Shown here in pieces: positions 1-8,486 of a stretch of 64,000 nucleotides of DNA. The translations under genes were made by a program, and so were the position numbers. The stretch covers positions 18,241-82,240 of the forward strand of contig JADQCB010000043.1 in assembly GCA_016278325.1 (NCBI GenBank). The letters are read 5' to 3'. The DNA comes from Actibacterium sp. Its GTDB lineage: Bacteria > Pseudomonadota > Alphaproteobacteria > Rhodobacterales > Rhodobacteraceae. The first letter of the stretch is position 1. Every line of letters starts with the position of its first letter. Under the pieces are notes generated by a model. The model worked only from the letters and a program-made list of their open reading frames with translations. It made no database searches and had not been told where the DNA came from.

Positions 1-8
1 AGATTCTC

Positions 9-572
9 GTGTCTCACGCAGAAGATCACGAAGGCACGCGCCGGGATTTTCTTTACTACGCCACCGCCGGCGCCGGCGCGGTCACCGCAGGTGCCGCGGT
101 CTGGCCGTTGATAAACCAGATGAATCCTTCGGCCGACGTGCAGGCGCTCAGCTCGATCCGCGTGGACGTGGCGGGCCTGGACGTCGGCAGTCAGTTGACC
201 GTGAAATACCTGGGCAAGCCGGTCTTCATCCGCCGACGCACCCAGGAAGAGATCGAGGCGGCCCGCGGCGTCCCGATGTCGGAGTTGATCGACCCGAATG
301 CCGAGAACGCGAATCTGCCGCAAGGCGCGCCCGCGACCGACGCGAACCGTGCCTTTCTTGAAGAAACCGGCGAATGGTTGGTGATGATCGGCGTTTGCAC
401 CCATCTGGGATGCGTTCCCATCGGCGAGGCGGGCGATTTCGGCGGCTGGTTCTGCCCCTGTCACGGCTCGCACTATGATACCGCCGGGCGCATCCGCAAG
501 GGGCCGGCGCCCGAGAACCTGCATATTCCCGTCGCCGAATTCGTCGACGACACGACGATCAAGCTGGGGTGA
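9..572 (+). CDS. petA: Ubiquinol-cytochrome c reductase Rieske iron-sulfur subunit
   Basis: Rieske subunit of the cytochrome bc1 complex; passes electrons from ubiquinol to cytochrome c1. It has 187 aa and a GTG start at the window edge, so its ribosome binding site is barely visible. The N-terminus carries a twin-arginine-like RRDFL motif (about residues 11-15) followed by one membrane anchor (about 16-37). The 2Fe-2S site is complete: CTHLGC (C130, H132, C135) and CPCHGSH (C149, C151, H152), giving two Cys and two His ligands plus the C135-C151 disulfide pair. It is first in petABC, 11 bases before petB. Function is certain from the motifs and operon. Confidence 0.97.
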   Translation: MSHAEDHEGTRRDFLYYATAGAGAVTAGAAVWPLINQMNPSADVQALSSIRVDVAGLDVGSQLTVKYLGKPVFIRRRTQEEIEAARGVPMSELIDPNAENANLPQGAPATDANRAFLEETGEWLVMIGVCTHLGCVPIGEAGDFGGWFCPCHGSHYDTAGRIRKGPAPENLHIPVAEFVDDTTIKLG

Positions 573-583
573 GGGAGAGCGAC

Positions 584-1933
584 ATGTCTGGAATTCCGCA
601 CGACCATTACGAACCGAAATCGGGTTTCGAAAAATGGCTGCACCGGCGTTTGCCGATCGCGGGCCTTCTCTACGATACCCTGATGATCCCGACCCCGAAA
701 AACCTGAACTGGATGTGGATCTGGGGGATCGTGCTGACCTTCTGCCTGGTGTTGCAGATCGCCACCGGGATCGCGCTGGCCATGCATTACACGCCGCATG
801 TCGACATGGCCTTCGCATCGGTCGAACATATCATGCGCAACGTGAACGCCGGTTGGGCGCTGCGTTACATGCATTCCAACGGTGCGTCGCTGTTCTTCGT
901 CGCGGTTTACCTGCATATTTTCCGCGGCCTCTATTACGGGTCCTACAAATCCCCGCGCGAGGTGACCTGGATCATCGGCATGTTGATCTACCTGGCAATG
1001 ATGGCCACGGCGTTCATGGGGTATGTCCTGCCCTGGGGGCAGATGTCGTTCTGGGGGGCCACGGTGATCACCGGCCTGTTCGGTGCGATCCCGCTGATCG
1101 GCGAGCCGATCCAGACCTGGCTGCTGGGTGGCCCGGCGGTGGATAACGCCACGCTGAACCGGTTCTTCAGCCTGCATTACCTGCTGCCCTTCGTGATCGC
1201 CGCGCTGGTGGCGGTGCATATCTGGGCGTTCCATTCCACCGGGAACAACAACCCCACCGGGGTCGAGGTGCGGCGCGGCTCGAAAGCCGAGGCGCAAAAG
1301 GACACCGTGTCGTTCTGGCCCTATTTCGTGATGAAGGACCTGTTCGCGCTGGCGCTTATCTTGGCGGTGTTCTTCGCCATTGTCGGTTTCATGCCGAACT
1401 ACCTGGGCCATCCCGACAACTATATCGAGGCCAACCCGCTGGCCACGCCGGCGCATATCGTGCCGGAATGGTATTTCCTGCCCTTCTACGCGATCCTGCG
1501 GGCCTTCACCGCGGATGTCTGGGCGGTGCAGTTCGCCAGCTTCATCACGTTCGGTATCGTCAATGCCAAGTTCTTCGGCGTTCTTGCGATGTTCGGTTCG
1601 ATCCTGGTGATGGCGCTGGCGCCCTGGCTGGATACCTCTTCGGTGCGCTCGGGGCGGTATCGGCCGATGTTCAAATGGTGGTTCGCCCTGCTGGTCGTGG
1701 ATTTCGTCGTGCTGATGTGGTGCGGCGGCCAGACCCCGAATGAGCTGGTGGCCTGGATTTCGCTGATCGCGGCAGCCTATTGGTTCGCCTATTTCCTGAT
1801 CATCCTGCCGCTTCTGGGCGTGATCGAGAAGCCACTGGCCCAGCCCGCCACCATCGAAGACGACTTCAATGCCCATTACGGCAAGGGCGGGGATGGTGCC
1901 GGCACGGCAGCGCAATCCACCCCGGCCGAGTGA
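584..1933 (+). CDS. petB: Cytochrome b subunit of the bc1 complex
   Basis: Membrane core subunit of bc1, holding hemes bL and bH and the Qo and Qi quinone sites. It has 449 aa. The ATG at 584 follows GAGGGAGAG and begins MSGIPHDHY; an in-frame upstream GTG-type start would overlap petA and is less likely. Visible signatures are paired His residues in the second and fourth helices (for example HYTPH and HSNG), the Qo-site PEWYF motif (about residue 295) and multiple hydrophobic helices. Length suits the bacterial full-length, unsplit cytochrome b. Middle gene of petABC, 17 bases before petC. Confidence 0.98.
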   Translation: MSGIPHDHYEPKSGFEKWLHRRLPIAGLLYDTLMIPTPKNLNWMWIWGIVLTFCLVLQIATGIALAMHYTPHVDMAFASVEHIMRNVNAGWALRYMHSNGASLFFVAVYLHIFRGLYYGSYKSPREVTWIIGMLIYLAMMATAFMGYVLPWGQMSFWGATVITGLFGAIPLIGEPIQTWLLGGPAVDNATLNRFFSLHYLLPFVIAALVAVHIWAFHSTGNNNPTGVEVRRGSKAEAQKDTVSFWPYFVMKDLFALALILAVFFAIVGFMPNYLGHPDNYIEANPLATPAHIVPEWYFLPFYAILRAFTADVWAVQFASFITFGIVNAKFFGVLAMFGSILVMALAPWLDTSSVRSGRYRPMFKWWFALLVVDFVVLMWCGGQTPNELVAWISLIAAAYWFAYFLIILPLLGVIEKPLAQPATIEDDFNAHYGKGGDGAGTAAQSTPAE

Positions 1934-1950
1934 GAGAGAGGATCGACAAC

Positions 1951-2739
1951 ATGATCAGGAAGCTCACCCTTTCGGTGCTTGCCGCCATGGCCCTGTCTTC
2001 CGGGGCCGCCCTGGCCGCCGAGGGCGGCCATGTCGAGGATTACGCGTTTTCCTTCGAGGGGCCGTTCGGCAGCTATGACCAGAACCAGCTTCGGCGCGGT
2101 CTGAAGGTCTATACCGAGGTCTGCTCGGCCTGCCACGGAATGAAATTCGTTCCGTTGCGCACCCTGTCGGCCCCGGGCGGGCCGGGATACACGGATGCGC
2201 AGGTGCGGGCCTATGCGCAACAGTTCCAGGTTCTGGATGAGCAGACCGGCGAGTATCGCCCGGCCAAGCCGACCGACCATTTTCCGCCCTCGAACATGGA
2301 ATCGGCCCCGGACCTGAGCCTGATGGCCAAGGCCCGGGCCGGGTTCCACGGCCCCTATGGAACCGGGATCAGCCAGCTGGTCAACGGGATGGGCGGGCCG
2401 GAATACATCGCCTCGATTCTCACGGGCTATACCGGCGAAACGAAGGTAGAGGCGGGCACCACCTTCTATGAAAATACCGCCTTCCCAAGTGGCTGGATCG
2501 CCATGCCGCCGCCGCTCATGGGCGACGACGTGGAATACGATGACGGCCATGCCACCGATCTGCACCACGAGGCGCAGGACGTTTCGGCCTTCCTGATGTG
2601 GGCGGCGGAACCGAAGATGATGGCGCGCAAGCAGGCGGGCTTTGTCGGCGTCGGTTTCCTGGTGCTGCTTTCGGTGCTTCTCTACCTGACGAACAAGCGC
2701 ATCTGGGCGCCGATCAAGGGCAAGCGCAACCAGGCCTGA
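1951..2739 (+). CDS. petC: Cytochrome c1 of the bc1 complex
   Basis: Membrane-anchored c-type cytochrome that takes electrons from the Rieske protein and gives them to soluble cytochrome c. It has 262 aa: a Sec signal peptide (about 1-22, ending ALAA), the heme-binding CSACH motif (C58, C61, H62), and a C-terminal membrane helix (about 232-250) followed by a basic tail. The start ATG has GAGAGAGGA 8-16 bases upstream. Last gene of petABC; a GC-rich hairpin follows about 65 bases downstream. Confidence 0.97.
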   Translation: MIRKLTLSVLAAMALSSGAALAAEGGHVEDYAFSFEGPFGSYDQNQLRRGLKVYTEVCSACHGMKFVPLRTLSAPGGPGYTDAQVRAYAQQFQVLDEQTGEYRPAKPTDHFPPSNMESAPDLSLMAKARAGFHGPYGTGISQLVNGMGGPEYIASILTGYTGETKVEAGTTFYENTAFPSGWIAMPPPLMGDDVEYDDGHATDLHHEAQDVSAFLMWAAEPKMMARKQAGFVGVGFLVLLSVLLYLTNKRIWAPIKGKRNQA

Positions 2740-2803
2740 TACGGCCGGCGGCTTTTGGGGCGCACAGGCACCAGGGCCCCGTGGCGCGTGACAGCAAACA
2801 AAT

Positions 2804-2829
2804 GGGGCCGTCCCGGCAGGGGCGGCCCC
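2804..2829. terminator. Hairpin between convergent petC and sulfotransferase genes
   Basis: GGGGCCG (2804-2810) pairs with CGGCCCC (2823-2829) around a 12-base loop. On the minus strand it is followed by ATTTGTTTG, a weak T-rich tract. It lies between two convergent genes, so it probably serves the minus-strand sulfotransferase and may also end petABC. Confidence 0.5.
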
Positions 2830-2865
2830 TTGCGCGTCGGGCGGGCACCCGGGCCGCCGAGACGG

Positions 2866-3684
2866 TCAGTCACCCAGCTTGGCGTGAACCTCGTCCAGGT
2901 CGATCTCTGCCACCGGCATCCTGTTCGCGGGATTTTCGAAATCGTATCCGAAAAGCTGGAAGTCGTTCTTGTAGATCTCATAGATCAGGTGCATCGACAG
3001 ATCGTCGAAATACGCCTCCACCGGGTGCGCCCGTTTCGGGCCGTGCCCCTGCGATTCGTTGAACCGCGGCACCTTTTCCAGCTTCACCGGCCATTTCGTG
3101 TCGATCGCATCCAGAACCGACTGCATGCCTTCGTCGAATCGTTCGGTGAAAATAATGTTGTCATAGCGACCGCCATTCACGATGAAGGTCGAGACATGGC
3201 CGGACATCGCCGACCAGTGGATATCGGGGTCCATCGGGCGGCGCCAGCGGATGGTGTCGCGCACGAAAAGCAGGAACCGGCGGAAACTGCGGATCTGGTC
3301 GAACGCTTCGGTGCCATCCGGGCCGCCAACCTCGACCCCGTATTTCTGGATCAGCAAGGGCACCAGATTGCCGCGATAGCGTTTTCCGTTCCGCTGGATG
3401 CCGCAGATCTTGTCAAAGAACGAACTCAGGATCCGGGAATACGGATTGCGCACGCAGGTAAACGCATAGGATCTGTGCGCCGTCACGTTATCGGTTATCG
3501 GCTGGCGGCTGGCCTCGATTCCCCATTTGTGGATGTTCTCGGTCGCGTCGTGGATGTCGCCGTCGAAGAATTCGCCGTTGTCGGCATAGTACATGATCTG
3601 ACCGATGGTCGAGCAGGCGCATTTCGGCACCACGCGGTAGACCATGCTTTCGCTTTGCGTCATCCAGGTTCCGGGAAACCCCAT
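2866..3684 (-). CDS. Sulfotransferase family protein (carbohydrate type)
   Basis: Predicted PAPS-dependent sulfotransferase of 272 aa, resembling the Sulfotransfer_2 / chondroitin-4-sulfotransferase-like group. The 5'-phosphosulfate-binding loop appears as VPKCACSTI (about 19-27) and the 3'-phosphate-binding region as VRNPYSRILSSFF (about 78-90). The ATG at 3684 has CGGAGGCGG about 8-16 bases upstream. It is transcribed away from a glycosyltransferase gene with 142 bases between them, suggesting shared control and a role in sulfating a surface glycan. The acceptor cannot be read from sequence. Confidence 0.8.
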   Translation of the reverse strand: MGFPGTWMTQSESMVYRVVPKCACSTIGQIMYYADNGEFFDGDIHDATENIHKWGIEASRQPITDNVTAHRSYAFTCVRNPYSRILSSFFDKICGIQRNGKRYRGNLVPLLIQKYGVEVGGPDGTEAFDQIRSFRRFLLFVRDTIRWRRPMDPDIHWSAMSGHVSTFIVNGGRYDNIIFTERFDEGMQSVLDAIDTKWPVKLEKVPRFNESQGHGPKRAHPVEAYFDDLSMHLIYEIYKNDFQLFGYDFENPANRMPVAEIDLDEVHAKLGD

Positions 3685-3826
3685 TCGCAGACCGCCTCCG
3701 ATCGCGGCCGCTTTGTGCTGGCGGCCCGTGTTTCATACAACAGAGCAAAGAATTGCTGTTTATTCAACGGCACTTCAAGGTATTCAGGTTAAAGACCGCG
3801 GCGCAGGGGGAAACTTCGGACGGTTC

Positions 3827-5404
3827 ATGGCAAAAATCGCGTACATTCTTCTGTGCCACAAGGATCCGGAGGCGGTGATCCAGCAGGCCGAACGGCTGAC
3901 ATCCGCCGGCGACTGCATCGCCATCCATTTCGACGCGCGCGGCGGGACAAAGGATTATGCGCGGATCCGCGCCGCGCTGAAGGACAATCCCGATGTGGCC
4001 TTCGTGCGCAGGCGTGTGCGATGCGGCTGGGGCGAGTGGTCGCTGGTCGCCGCGACGCTGCACGGCTTGCGCACGGCCGAGGCCGCGTTCCCGCGCGCCA
4101 CGCATTTCTACATGCTCTCGGGCGATTGCATGCCGATCAAGTCGGCGGAATATGCCCATGCGTTCCTGGAGCGTGATGACGCCGATTATATCGAAAGTTT
4201 CGATTTCTTCGACTCGGACTGGATCAAGACCGGGATGAAGGAAGATCGGCTGATCTATCGGCATTTCGTGAATGAGCGCAAACACAAGCGGCTGTTCTAC
4301 TGGTCGCTCGATCTGCAACGCCGGTTGCGCCTGTCCCGCCGGGTTCCGTCGGATCTGCGAATGATGATCGGCAGCCAATGGTGGTGCCTGCGCCGACGCA
4401 CGATCGAGGCGATCCTGGATTTCTGCCGCGCCCGCCCGGATGTCCTGCGCTTCTTCCGCACGACCTGGATCCCCGACGAAACCTTCTTCCAGACGCTGGT
4501 GCGCCACCTCGTACCCGGGCCCGAGATACGCGCGCGCACATTGACCTTTCTGATCTTTTCCGATTACGGAATGCCGGTCACCTTCTACAACGATCATTAC
4601 CACATGCTGCTGAGCCAGGACTTTCTTTTTGCGCGCAAGATCTCGCCCGAGGCGCAAGAGCTCAAGCGCAGGCTGGGTGCGGTCTATGCCAGCGAGGGGA
4701 CAGAATTCAGCATCTCCGGCGAGGGGCGAAATCTGTACGCTTTCCTGACCAATCGCGGGCGCATCGGGCGGCGTTTTGCGCCGCGGTTCTGGGAAACCGA
4801 GGCAAGCCTGGGCCGTGACCGGGAGCTTCTGATCGTGACCTGCAAGAAATGGCATGTCGCCAAGCGCCTGCTGGAGCGGGTGCGCCAGATCACCAACCTG
4901 CCGGCCGTCGACTATCTGTTCAGCGAAGAACATACGCCCTTGCCCGATCTGGGCGGAATCCAGACCACGATGGAAAAGCGCACGCGCCATCGCCGGGCCC
5001 TGTTGCGCATGCTTTTCGATCATTACCAGACCGACCGCCTGATGATCTGCCTGGACCCGGCCCATATCGCGCTGATGCAGGATTTCTATTCCGATCGCTG
5101 CACCACGCGGATGCTGGAGATCCAGACCGAGTTCACCGACGAATACCTGCTGGGCCACGCCCGCCGTGTCGGGCTTGCCGGCGAGCAAACCCCGCCCGAG
5201 ACGATCGACCGGCTGCTGCCCACCATCCGCTATGACGTGCAGTTCGAAAGTGACCGGATCCGCGATGCCGCGTTCCCGCATTTCCATACGATCCGGGAAC
5301 GGGCCAGCGTTGATGAAAACACCGGACCGCTGTCGCAATTCCTGCGTATCCCGCCCGAACAGGCGCGCGAAATCGCCGCCACCGAACATCTCTTTGTCGA
5401 TTGA
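3827..5404 (+). CDS. GT14 (core-2/I-branching type) glycosyltransferase with long C-terminal domain
   Basis: Predicted beta-1,6-N-acetylglucosaminyltransferase-like enzyme of 525 aa. Residues 1 to about 260 match the family 14 branching fold: KIAYILLCHKDP start, HFDARG, an FVRRRVRCGWGEWSLV segment, YMLSGDCMPIK, and a WWCLRRRTIEAIL region followed by WIPDETFFQTLV. The remaining 250 residues form a separate domain that I recognise as occurring with GT14 in Rhodobacteraceae (a DUF5927/5928-type region) but whose role is unknown. The frame is open upstream to 3644, but the ATG at 3827 begins the conserved fold and has a GGGGGAAA element upstream. Divergent from the sulfotransferase; its stop lies 8 bases before the HIT gene. 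Confidence 0.8.
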   Translation: MAKIAYILLCHKDPEAVIQQAERLTSAGDCIAIHFDARGGTKDYARIRAALKDNPDVAFVRRRVRCGWGEWSLVAATLHGLRTAEAAFPRATHFYMLSGDCMPIKSAEYAHAFLERDDADYIESFDFFDSDWIKTGMKEDRLIYRHFVNERKHKRLFYWSLDLQRRLRLSRRVPSDLRMMIGSQWWCLRRRTIEAILDFCRARPDVLRFFRTTWIPDETFFQTLVRHLVPGPEIRARTLTFLIFSDYGMPVTFYNDHYHMLLSQDFLFARKISPEAQELKRRLGAVYASEGTEFSISGEGRNLYAFLTNRGRIGRRFAPRFWETEASLGRDRELLIVTCKKWHVAKRLLERVRQITNLPAVDYLFSEEHTPLPDLGGIQTTMEKRTRHRRALLRMLFDHYQTDRLMICLDPAHIALMQDFYSDRCTTRMLEIQTEFTDEYLLGHARRVGLAGEQTPPETIDRLLPTIRYDVQFESDRIRDAAFPHFHTIRERASVDENTGPLSQFLRIPPEQAREIAATEHLFVD

Positions 5405-5412
5405 GGACGCCA

Positions 5413-5796
5413 ATGGCCCAAGACTATGACCCCCAGAACATCTTTGCCCGGATCCTGCGTGGCGAGATCCCGAATGACACCGTTCTCGAGACCGAGCACA
5501 GCCTCGCGTTCCGGGACATTCAGCCGCAGGCGCCCGAGCATGTGCTGGTGATCCCCAAGGGCCCCTATATCACCTATGACCAGTTCGCGCTGGAGGCGTC
5601 GGATGCCGAGATCCTGGATTTCACCCGCGCCATCGGCCAGGTTTGCCGAATGCTGGGGGTGCAGCCCGGCAATGGCGGAGACGGATACCGGATGATCGCC
5701 AATGCCGGCCGGGCCGGTGTGCAGGAGGTGCAGCATCTGCATGTGCATCTGCTGGGGGGCCGCGCGCTGGGACGGATGCTTCAGCCGTTGCAGTGA
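5413..5796 (+). CDS. HIT family nucleotide-binding protein
   Basis: Histidine-triad hydrolase of 127 aa, HINT/PKCI-like branch, acting on nucleoside phosphoramidates or similar purine nucleotides. The catalytic triad HLHVHLLGG is near residues 110-118; IFARILRGEIP near the N-terminus is typical of the family. The ATG at 5413 has GAGGA just upstream, partly within the stop region of the preceding glycosyltransferase, suggesting translational coupling. Exact substrate unknown. Confidence 0.9.
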   Translation: MAQDYDPQNIFARILRGEIPNDTVLETEHSLAFRDIQPQAPEHVLVIPKGPYITYDQFALEASDAEILDFTRAIGQVCRMLGVQPGNGGDGYRMIANAGRAGVQEVQHLHVHLLGGRALGRMLQPLQ

Positions 5797-5819
5797 CCGG
5801 GGCCGGGCATTGCCCCGGT
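5796..5819 (+). terminator. Hairpin after HIT gene
   Basis: ACCGGGGC (5796-5803) pairs with GCCCCGGT (5812-5819) over an 8-base loop, starting at the HIT stop codon. Only two or three T residues follow, so it is a weak or Rho-assisted terminator. The convergent desaturase ends at 5832. Confidence 0.45.
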
Positions 5820-5831
5820 TTGCGGCGGTGC

Positions 5832-6839
5832 CTATCGTGCCGGGGCCACCGGGCCAGGCCGCTCGCCCGGCGCGGGGCTTCGCGGGAACGGCACCAGCTT
5901 TCCGGCGGTCTCGTCCCACAGTTTCAACCGGAAACTGGCCAGCGCGGCGGGCCAGTGGATGACCGGGGCATCGAGTTCCCTGCGCAACGCCAGGTGGCAT
6001 CGGCGCAGGTTGTAGGACGGGATGCGCGCGTTGAAATGGTGGATGTCGTGATAGGCGATGTTGCCCGTCGCCAGGTCCCACACCGCCCCGAGGTCAAGCG
6101 CCGACGCGCCCACCAGTGCCGCCTTGCGGGGTGACAGATCCGGCCGCCGGTCCCAGTAGGTATCCTCGAAATTGTGCTGAAGGTAGACGAGGAAAACGCC
6201 GATCATGCCGGCCACGAACACCGTCGCCAGCCAGACCCACAGGCCGGTGACCCCGGCCAGCGCCCAGATCAGCCCCAGCCAGGCCATCAGCACCGCGTTC
6301 TGGGCCATTACCTCCGACAGGCCGACTGTCATCGCGTTTTTCGGCCAGCGATAGCGCAGCAGATAGGTGTAAAGCCCGCCCACCGGCAGCAGGAACAAGG
6401 GGTTGCGGTAGATGCGATAGGCCAGCCGCCGATGCCACGGCGCGTTTTCCCATTCGCGCAGGGTCATGGTGTGGATCTCGCCGGTATCCCGGGCGTCCAG
6501 ATCGCCGATATGGGCGTGGTGGACATTGTGATTGTATTGCATCGCCCGGAACGGGGTCAGCGTGAAGGTCGACAGGCCATACCCGGCCAGGTCGTTCAAC
6601 CGCCGGCTTTCGAACAGCGACGCATGCCCGCAATCGTGTTGCAACACGTAAAGCCGAACACCGCCGAAGGCGTTCAGCACGATCAACCCGGCCGCCGCCG
6701 CCCACAGCCCGCCAAGCGCGGCGTCAATCGCCGCCCAGAGCGTCAGGAAATAGAAAGCAAGGGTGGCAAGGCAACTGCGGACCGCCCGGGCATTGCTGCG
6801 CTGGCAATAGGGCCTGGTAAACTCTCTGACCGTGGTCAT
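5832..6839 (-). CDS. Membrane fatty acid desaturase
   Basis: Membrane-bound di-iron fatty acid desaturase of 335 aa, acyl-lipid type. All three histidine boxes are present: HDCGH (about residues 68-72), HNVHH (about 103-107) and HDIHH (about 264-268). They are separated by two pairs of hydrophobic segments as the fold requires. The frame is open 27 codons further upstream, but the ATG at 6839 (MTTVREFTRPY) fits homologous proteins better. The preferred bond position cannot be read from sequence; the boxes resemble delta-12/omega-6-like bacterial enzymes. It lies downstream of an ABC ATPase on the same strand with a 141-base gap. Confidence 0.87.
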   Translation of the reverse strand: MTTVREFTRPYCQRSNARAVRSCLATLAFYFLTLWAAIDAALGGLWAAAAGLIVLNAFGGVRLYVLQHDCGHASLFESRRLNDLAGYGLSTFTLTPFRAMQYNHNVHHAHIGDLDARDTGEIHTMTLREWENAPWHRRLAYRIYRNPLFLLPVGGLYTYLLRYRWPKNAMTVGLSEVMAQNAVLMAWLGLIWALAGVTGLWVWLATVFVAGMIGVFLVYLQHNFEDTYWDRRPDLSPRKAALVGASALDLGAVWDLATGNIAYHDIHHFNARIPSYNLRRCHLALRRELDAPVIHWPAALASFRLKLWDETAGKLVPFPRSPAPGERPGPVAPAR

Positions 6840-6980
6840 GGGGCCTGAATCCCGGAATCTGTCGCGGGCGAAAAATGAAACGTCCCGCGCCGGTTGCCAG
6901 GCGACCGGGCCGATGCCCATGGTGCAGATCCTACGCGATCGCCGCGCCGGGCGATAGCGTCGATTCAGGTGGGAGCGCCC

Positions 6981-7925
6981 TCAGGCGGCGGCATCGTCCG
7001 ACCTGGTCAGGGCGACGAAGACATCTTCCAGGTCGGGTTCTTCGGTGGCCACATCGCGCATTCGAAGCCCGGCGTCACGCACCGCCTCCAGCACCGCGCC
7101 GGTTCCGATCTCGCCACGCCGATAGCTGAAGGCAAGCGCGCCATCGCGGCGCTTTTCCATCGTCACGCCTGCGGGAAGATGCAGATCATCCGGCACATCG
7201 CCGTCGGGGTGGATGACCAGCGTCTTGCCGTCCATCCGCCCGACCAGTGCCGCGGTGGTGTCGCGCGCGATGACTTCGCCGTGGTTGATGATGGCGATCT
7301 CGTCGCACATCTGCTCGGCCTCTTCCAGGTAATGCGTGGTCAGGATGATGGTCATCCCTTCCTCGTTCAGGCGGCGCACGTTCTGCCACAGCATGTTGCG
7401 CAGTTCGATATCCACCCCGGCGGTCGGTTCGTCCAGCACCAGGATGCGCGGATGATGCACCAGCGCCTTGCCCAGCAGAAGCCGCCGGCGCATCCCCCCC
7501 GACAGCGAGCGTGCATAGGCCTCGGCCTTGTCCGTCAGGCCGATCATTTCCAGGATCTCGTCGGTGCGACGCTGCGACTTGGGCACGCCGTAAAGCCCGG
7601 CCTGCACCTCGAGCGCGGCGCGGGGCGTGAAGAACGGGTCGAGGTTCAATTCCTGCGGCATCACCCCGATCGAGGCGCGCGACTGGCGCGGGTTCACGTC
7701 CTGGTCGAATCCCCAGATCGTCACCTTTCCGGCGGTCTTGATGACCAGCCCGGCCAATATGTTGATCAGCGTCGACTTGCCGGCGCCGTTCGGGCCCAGC
7801 AGGCCGAAAATGGACCCTTCGGGCACGTCCAGGTCGACGCCTTTCAGCGCGACCTTCTCGGGGTGGTTGCCGGCGGCCGCATAGACCTTTTCCAACCCCC
7901 GGATCTGGATCGCATTGCTGTCCAT
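6981..7925 (-). CDS. ABC-2 type transporter ATP-binding protein
   Basis: ATPase subunit of an ABC exporter, 314 aa. Walker A GPNGAGKS (about residues 44-51), signature LSGGMRRR, Walker B ILVLDEPTAGVD and the H-loop TTHYLEE are all intact; the last 80 residues are the accessory C-terminal region of the DrrA/YadG-like group. The ATG at 7925 has GGGAGGA at good spacing, which decides the start over the longer open frame. No permease gene lies on either side, so the membrane partner must be encoded elsewhere. Substrate unknown. Confidence 0.88.
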   Translation of the reverse strand: MDSNAIQIRGLEKVYAAAGNHPEKVALKGVDLDVPEGSIFGLLGPNGAGKSTLINILAGLVIKTAGKVTIWGFDQDVNPRQSRASIGVMPQELNLDPFFTPRAALEVQAGLYGVPKSQRRTDEILEMIGLTDKAEAYARSLSGGMRRRLLLGKALVHHPRILVLDEPTAGVDIELRNMLWQNVRRLNEEGMTIILTTHYLEEAEQMCDEIAIINHGEVIARDTTAALVGRMDGKTLVIHPDGDVPDDLHLPAGVTMEKRRDGALAFSYRRGEIGTGAVLEAVRDAGLRMRDVATEEPDLEDVFVALTRSDDAAA

Positions 7926-8026
7926 CGTATCCTCCCGCCCCGGTCTTGCCGCGGTCCCGTCTTGCGTTATGCGTCCCGCTGATCTAAGCGGAAACCGTCG
8001 CGGCGGCAAGCAACGGAGCCCAGGAC

Positions 8027-8209
8027 ATGACAATCGAAGCCCCGGAAACCGAAATCGTCAGTCAATGGCGCGTTGCCTGTGACGGGGGCGAGGGCGCGCT
8101 GGGGCATCCGCGTGTCTGGCTTTCGATCCCGCGTGAGACGGGCTTTGTCGAATGCGGCTATTGCGACAAGAAATACATCCACGAAAGTTTCGCCGACCGG
8201 GTGAAATAG
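8027..8209 (+). CDS. Small CHCC-type zinc-finger domain protein
   Basis: A 60-aa protein of the zf-CHCC family (related to the zinc-binding NDUFS6 accessory subunit of complex I). The metal ligands appear to be H27 with C43 and C46 in the CGYCDKKYI motif; C18 of VACDG may be the fourth. The ATG at 8027 follows AGGAC. It stands alone, divergent from the ABC ATPase. A complex I assembly role is inferred from the eukaryotic homolog only. Confidence 0.85.
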   Translation: MTIEAPETEIVSQWRVACDGGEGALGHPRVWLSIPRETGFVECGYCDKKYIHESFADRVK

Positions 8210-8486
8210 GGCGCCCACAGGCAGCGGTCCGGCAGGCCGGCGGGGCGCATTGCCGGCGCTTCGCGGCTATCCTTCCCGACGCCCGCATTGGCTGGCACCC
8301 GCGAACCGGAAGGGCAGGCGGCCTATGCGCCCGGGGCGCGCCTGTCCGGCGCGGCTCCGACCGTCGCCCGAGCGCCACGCCGCGCGTGCCGATGCGATCG
8401 CCGCCGGCGTCGCATCGCCGTGGTCTTCGGTCGCGGGGCCATGTAACCTGGAAATTCCAACGCTTTCGACAGAGGGGCGCGCGACG

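Noticed and set aside
473..1915. Long antisense open frame (480 codons) opposite petB
   Set aside because: It mirrors the GC-biased codon structure of petB, encodes an Arg/His/Gly/Gln-rich sequence with no domain, and has no plausible ribosome binding site.
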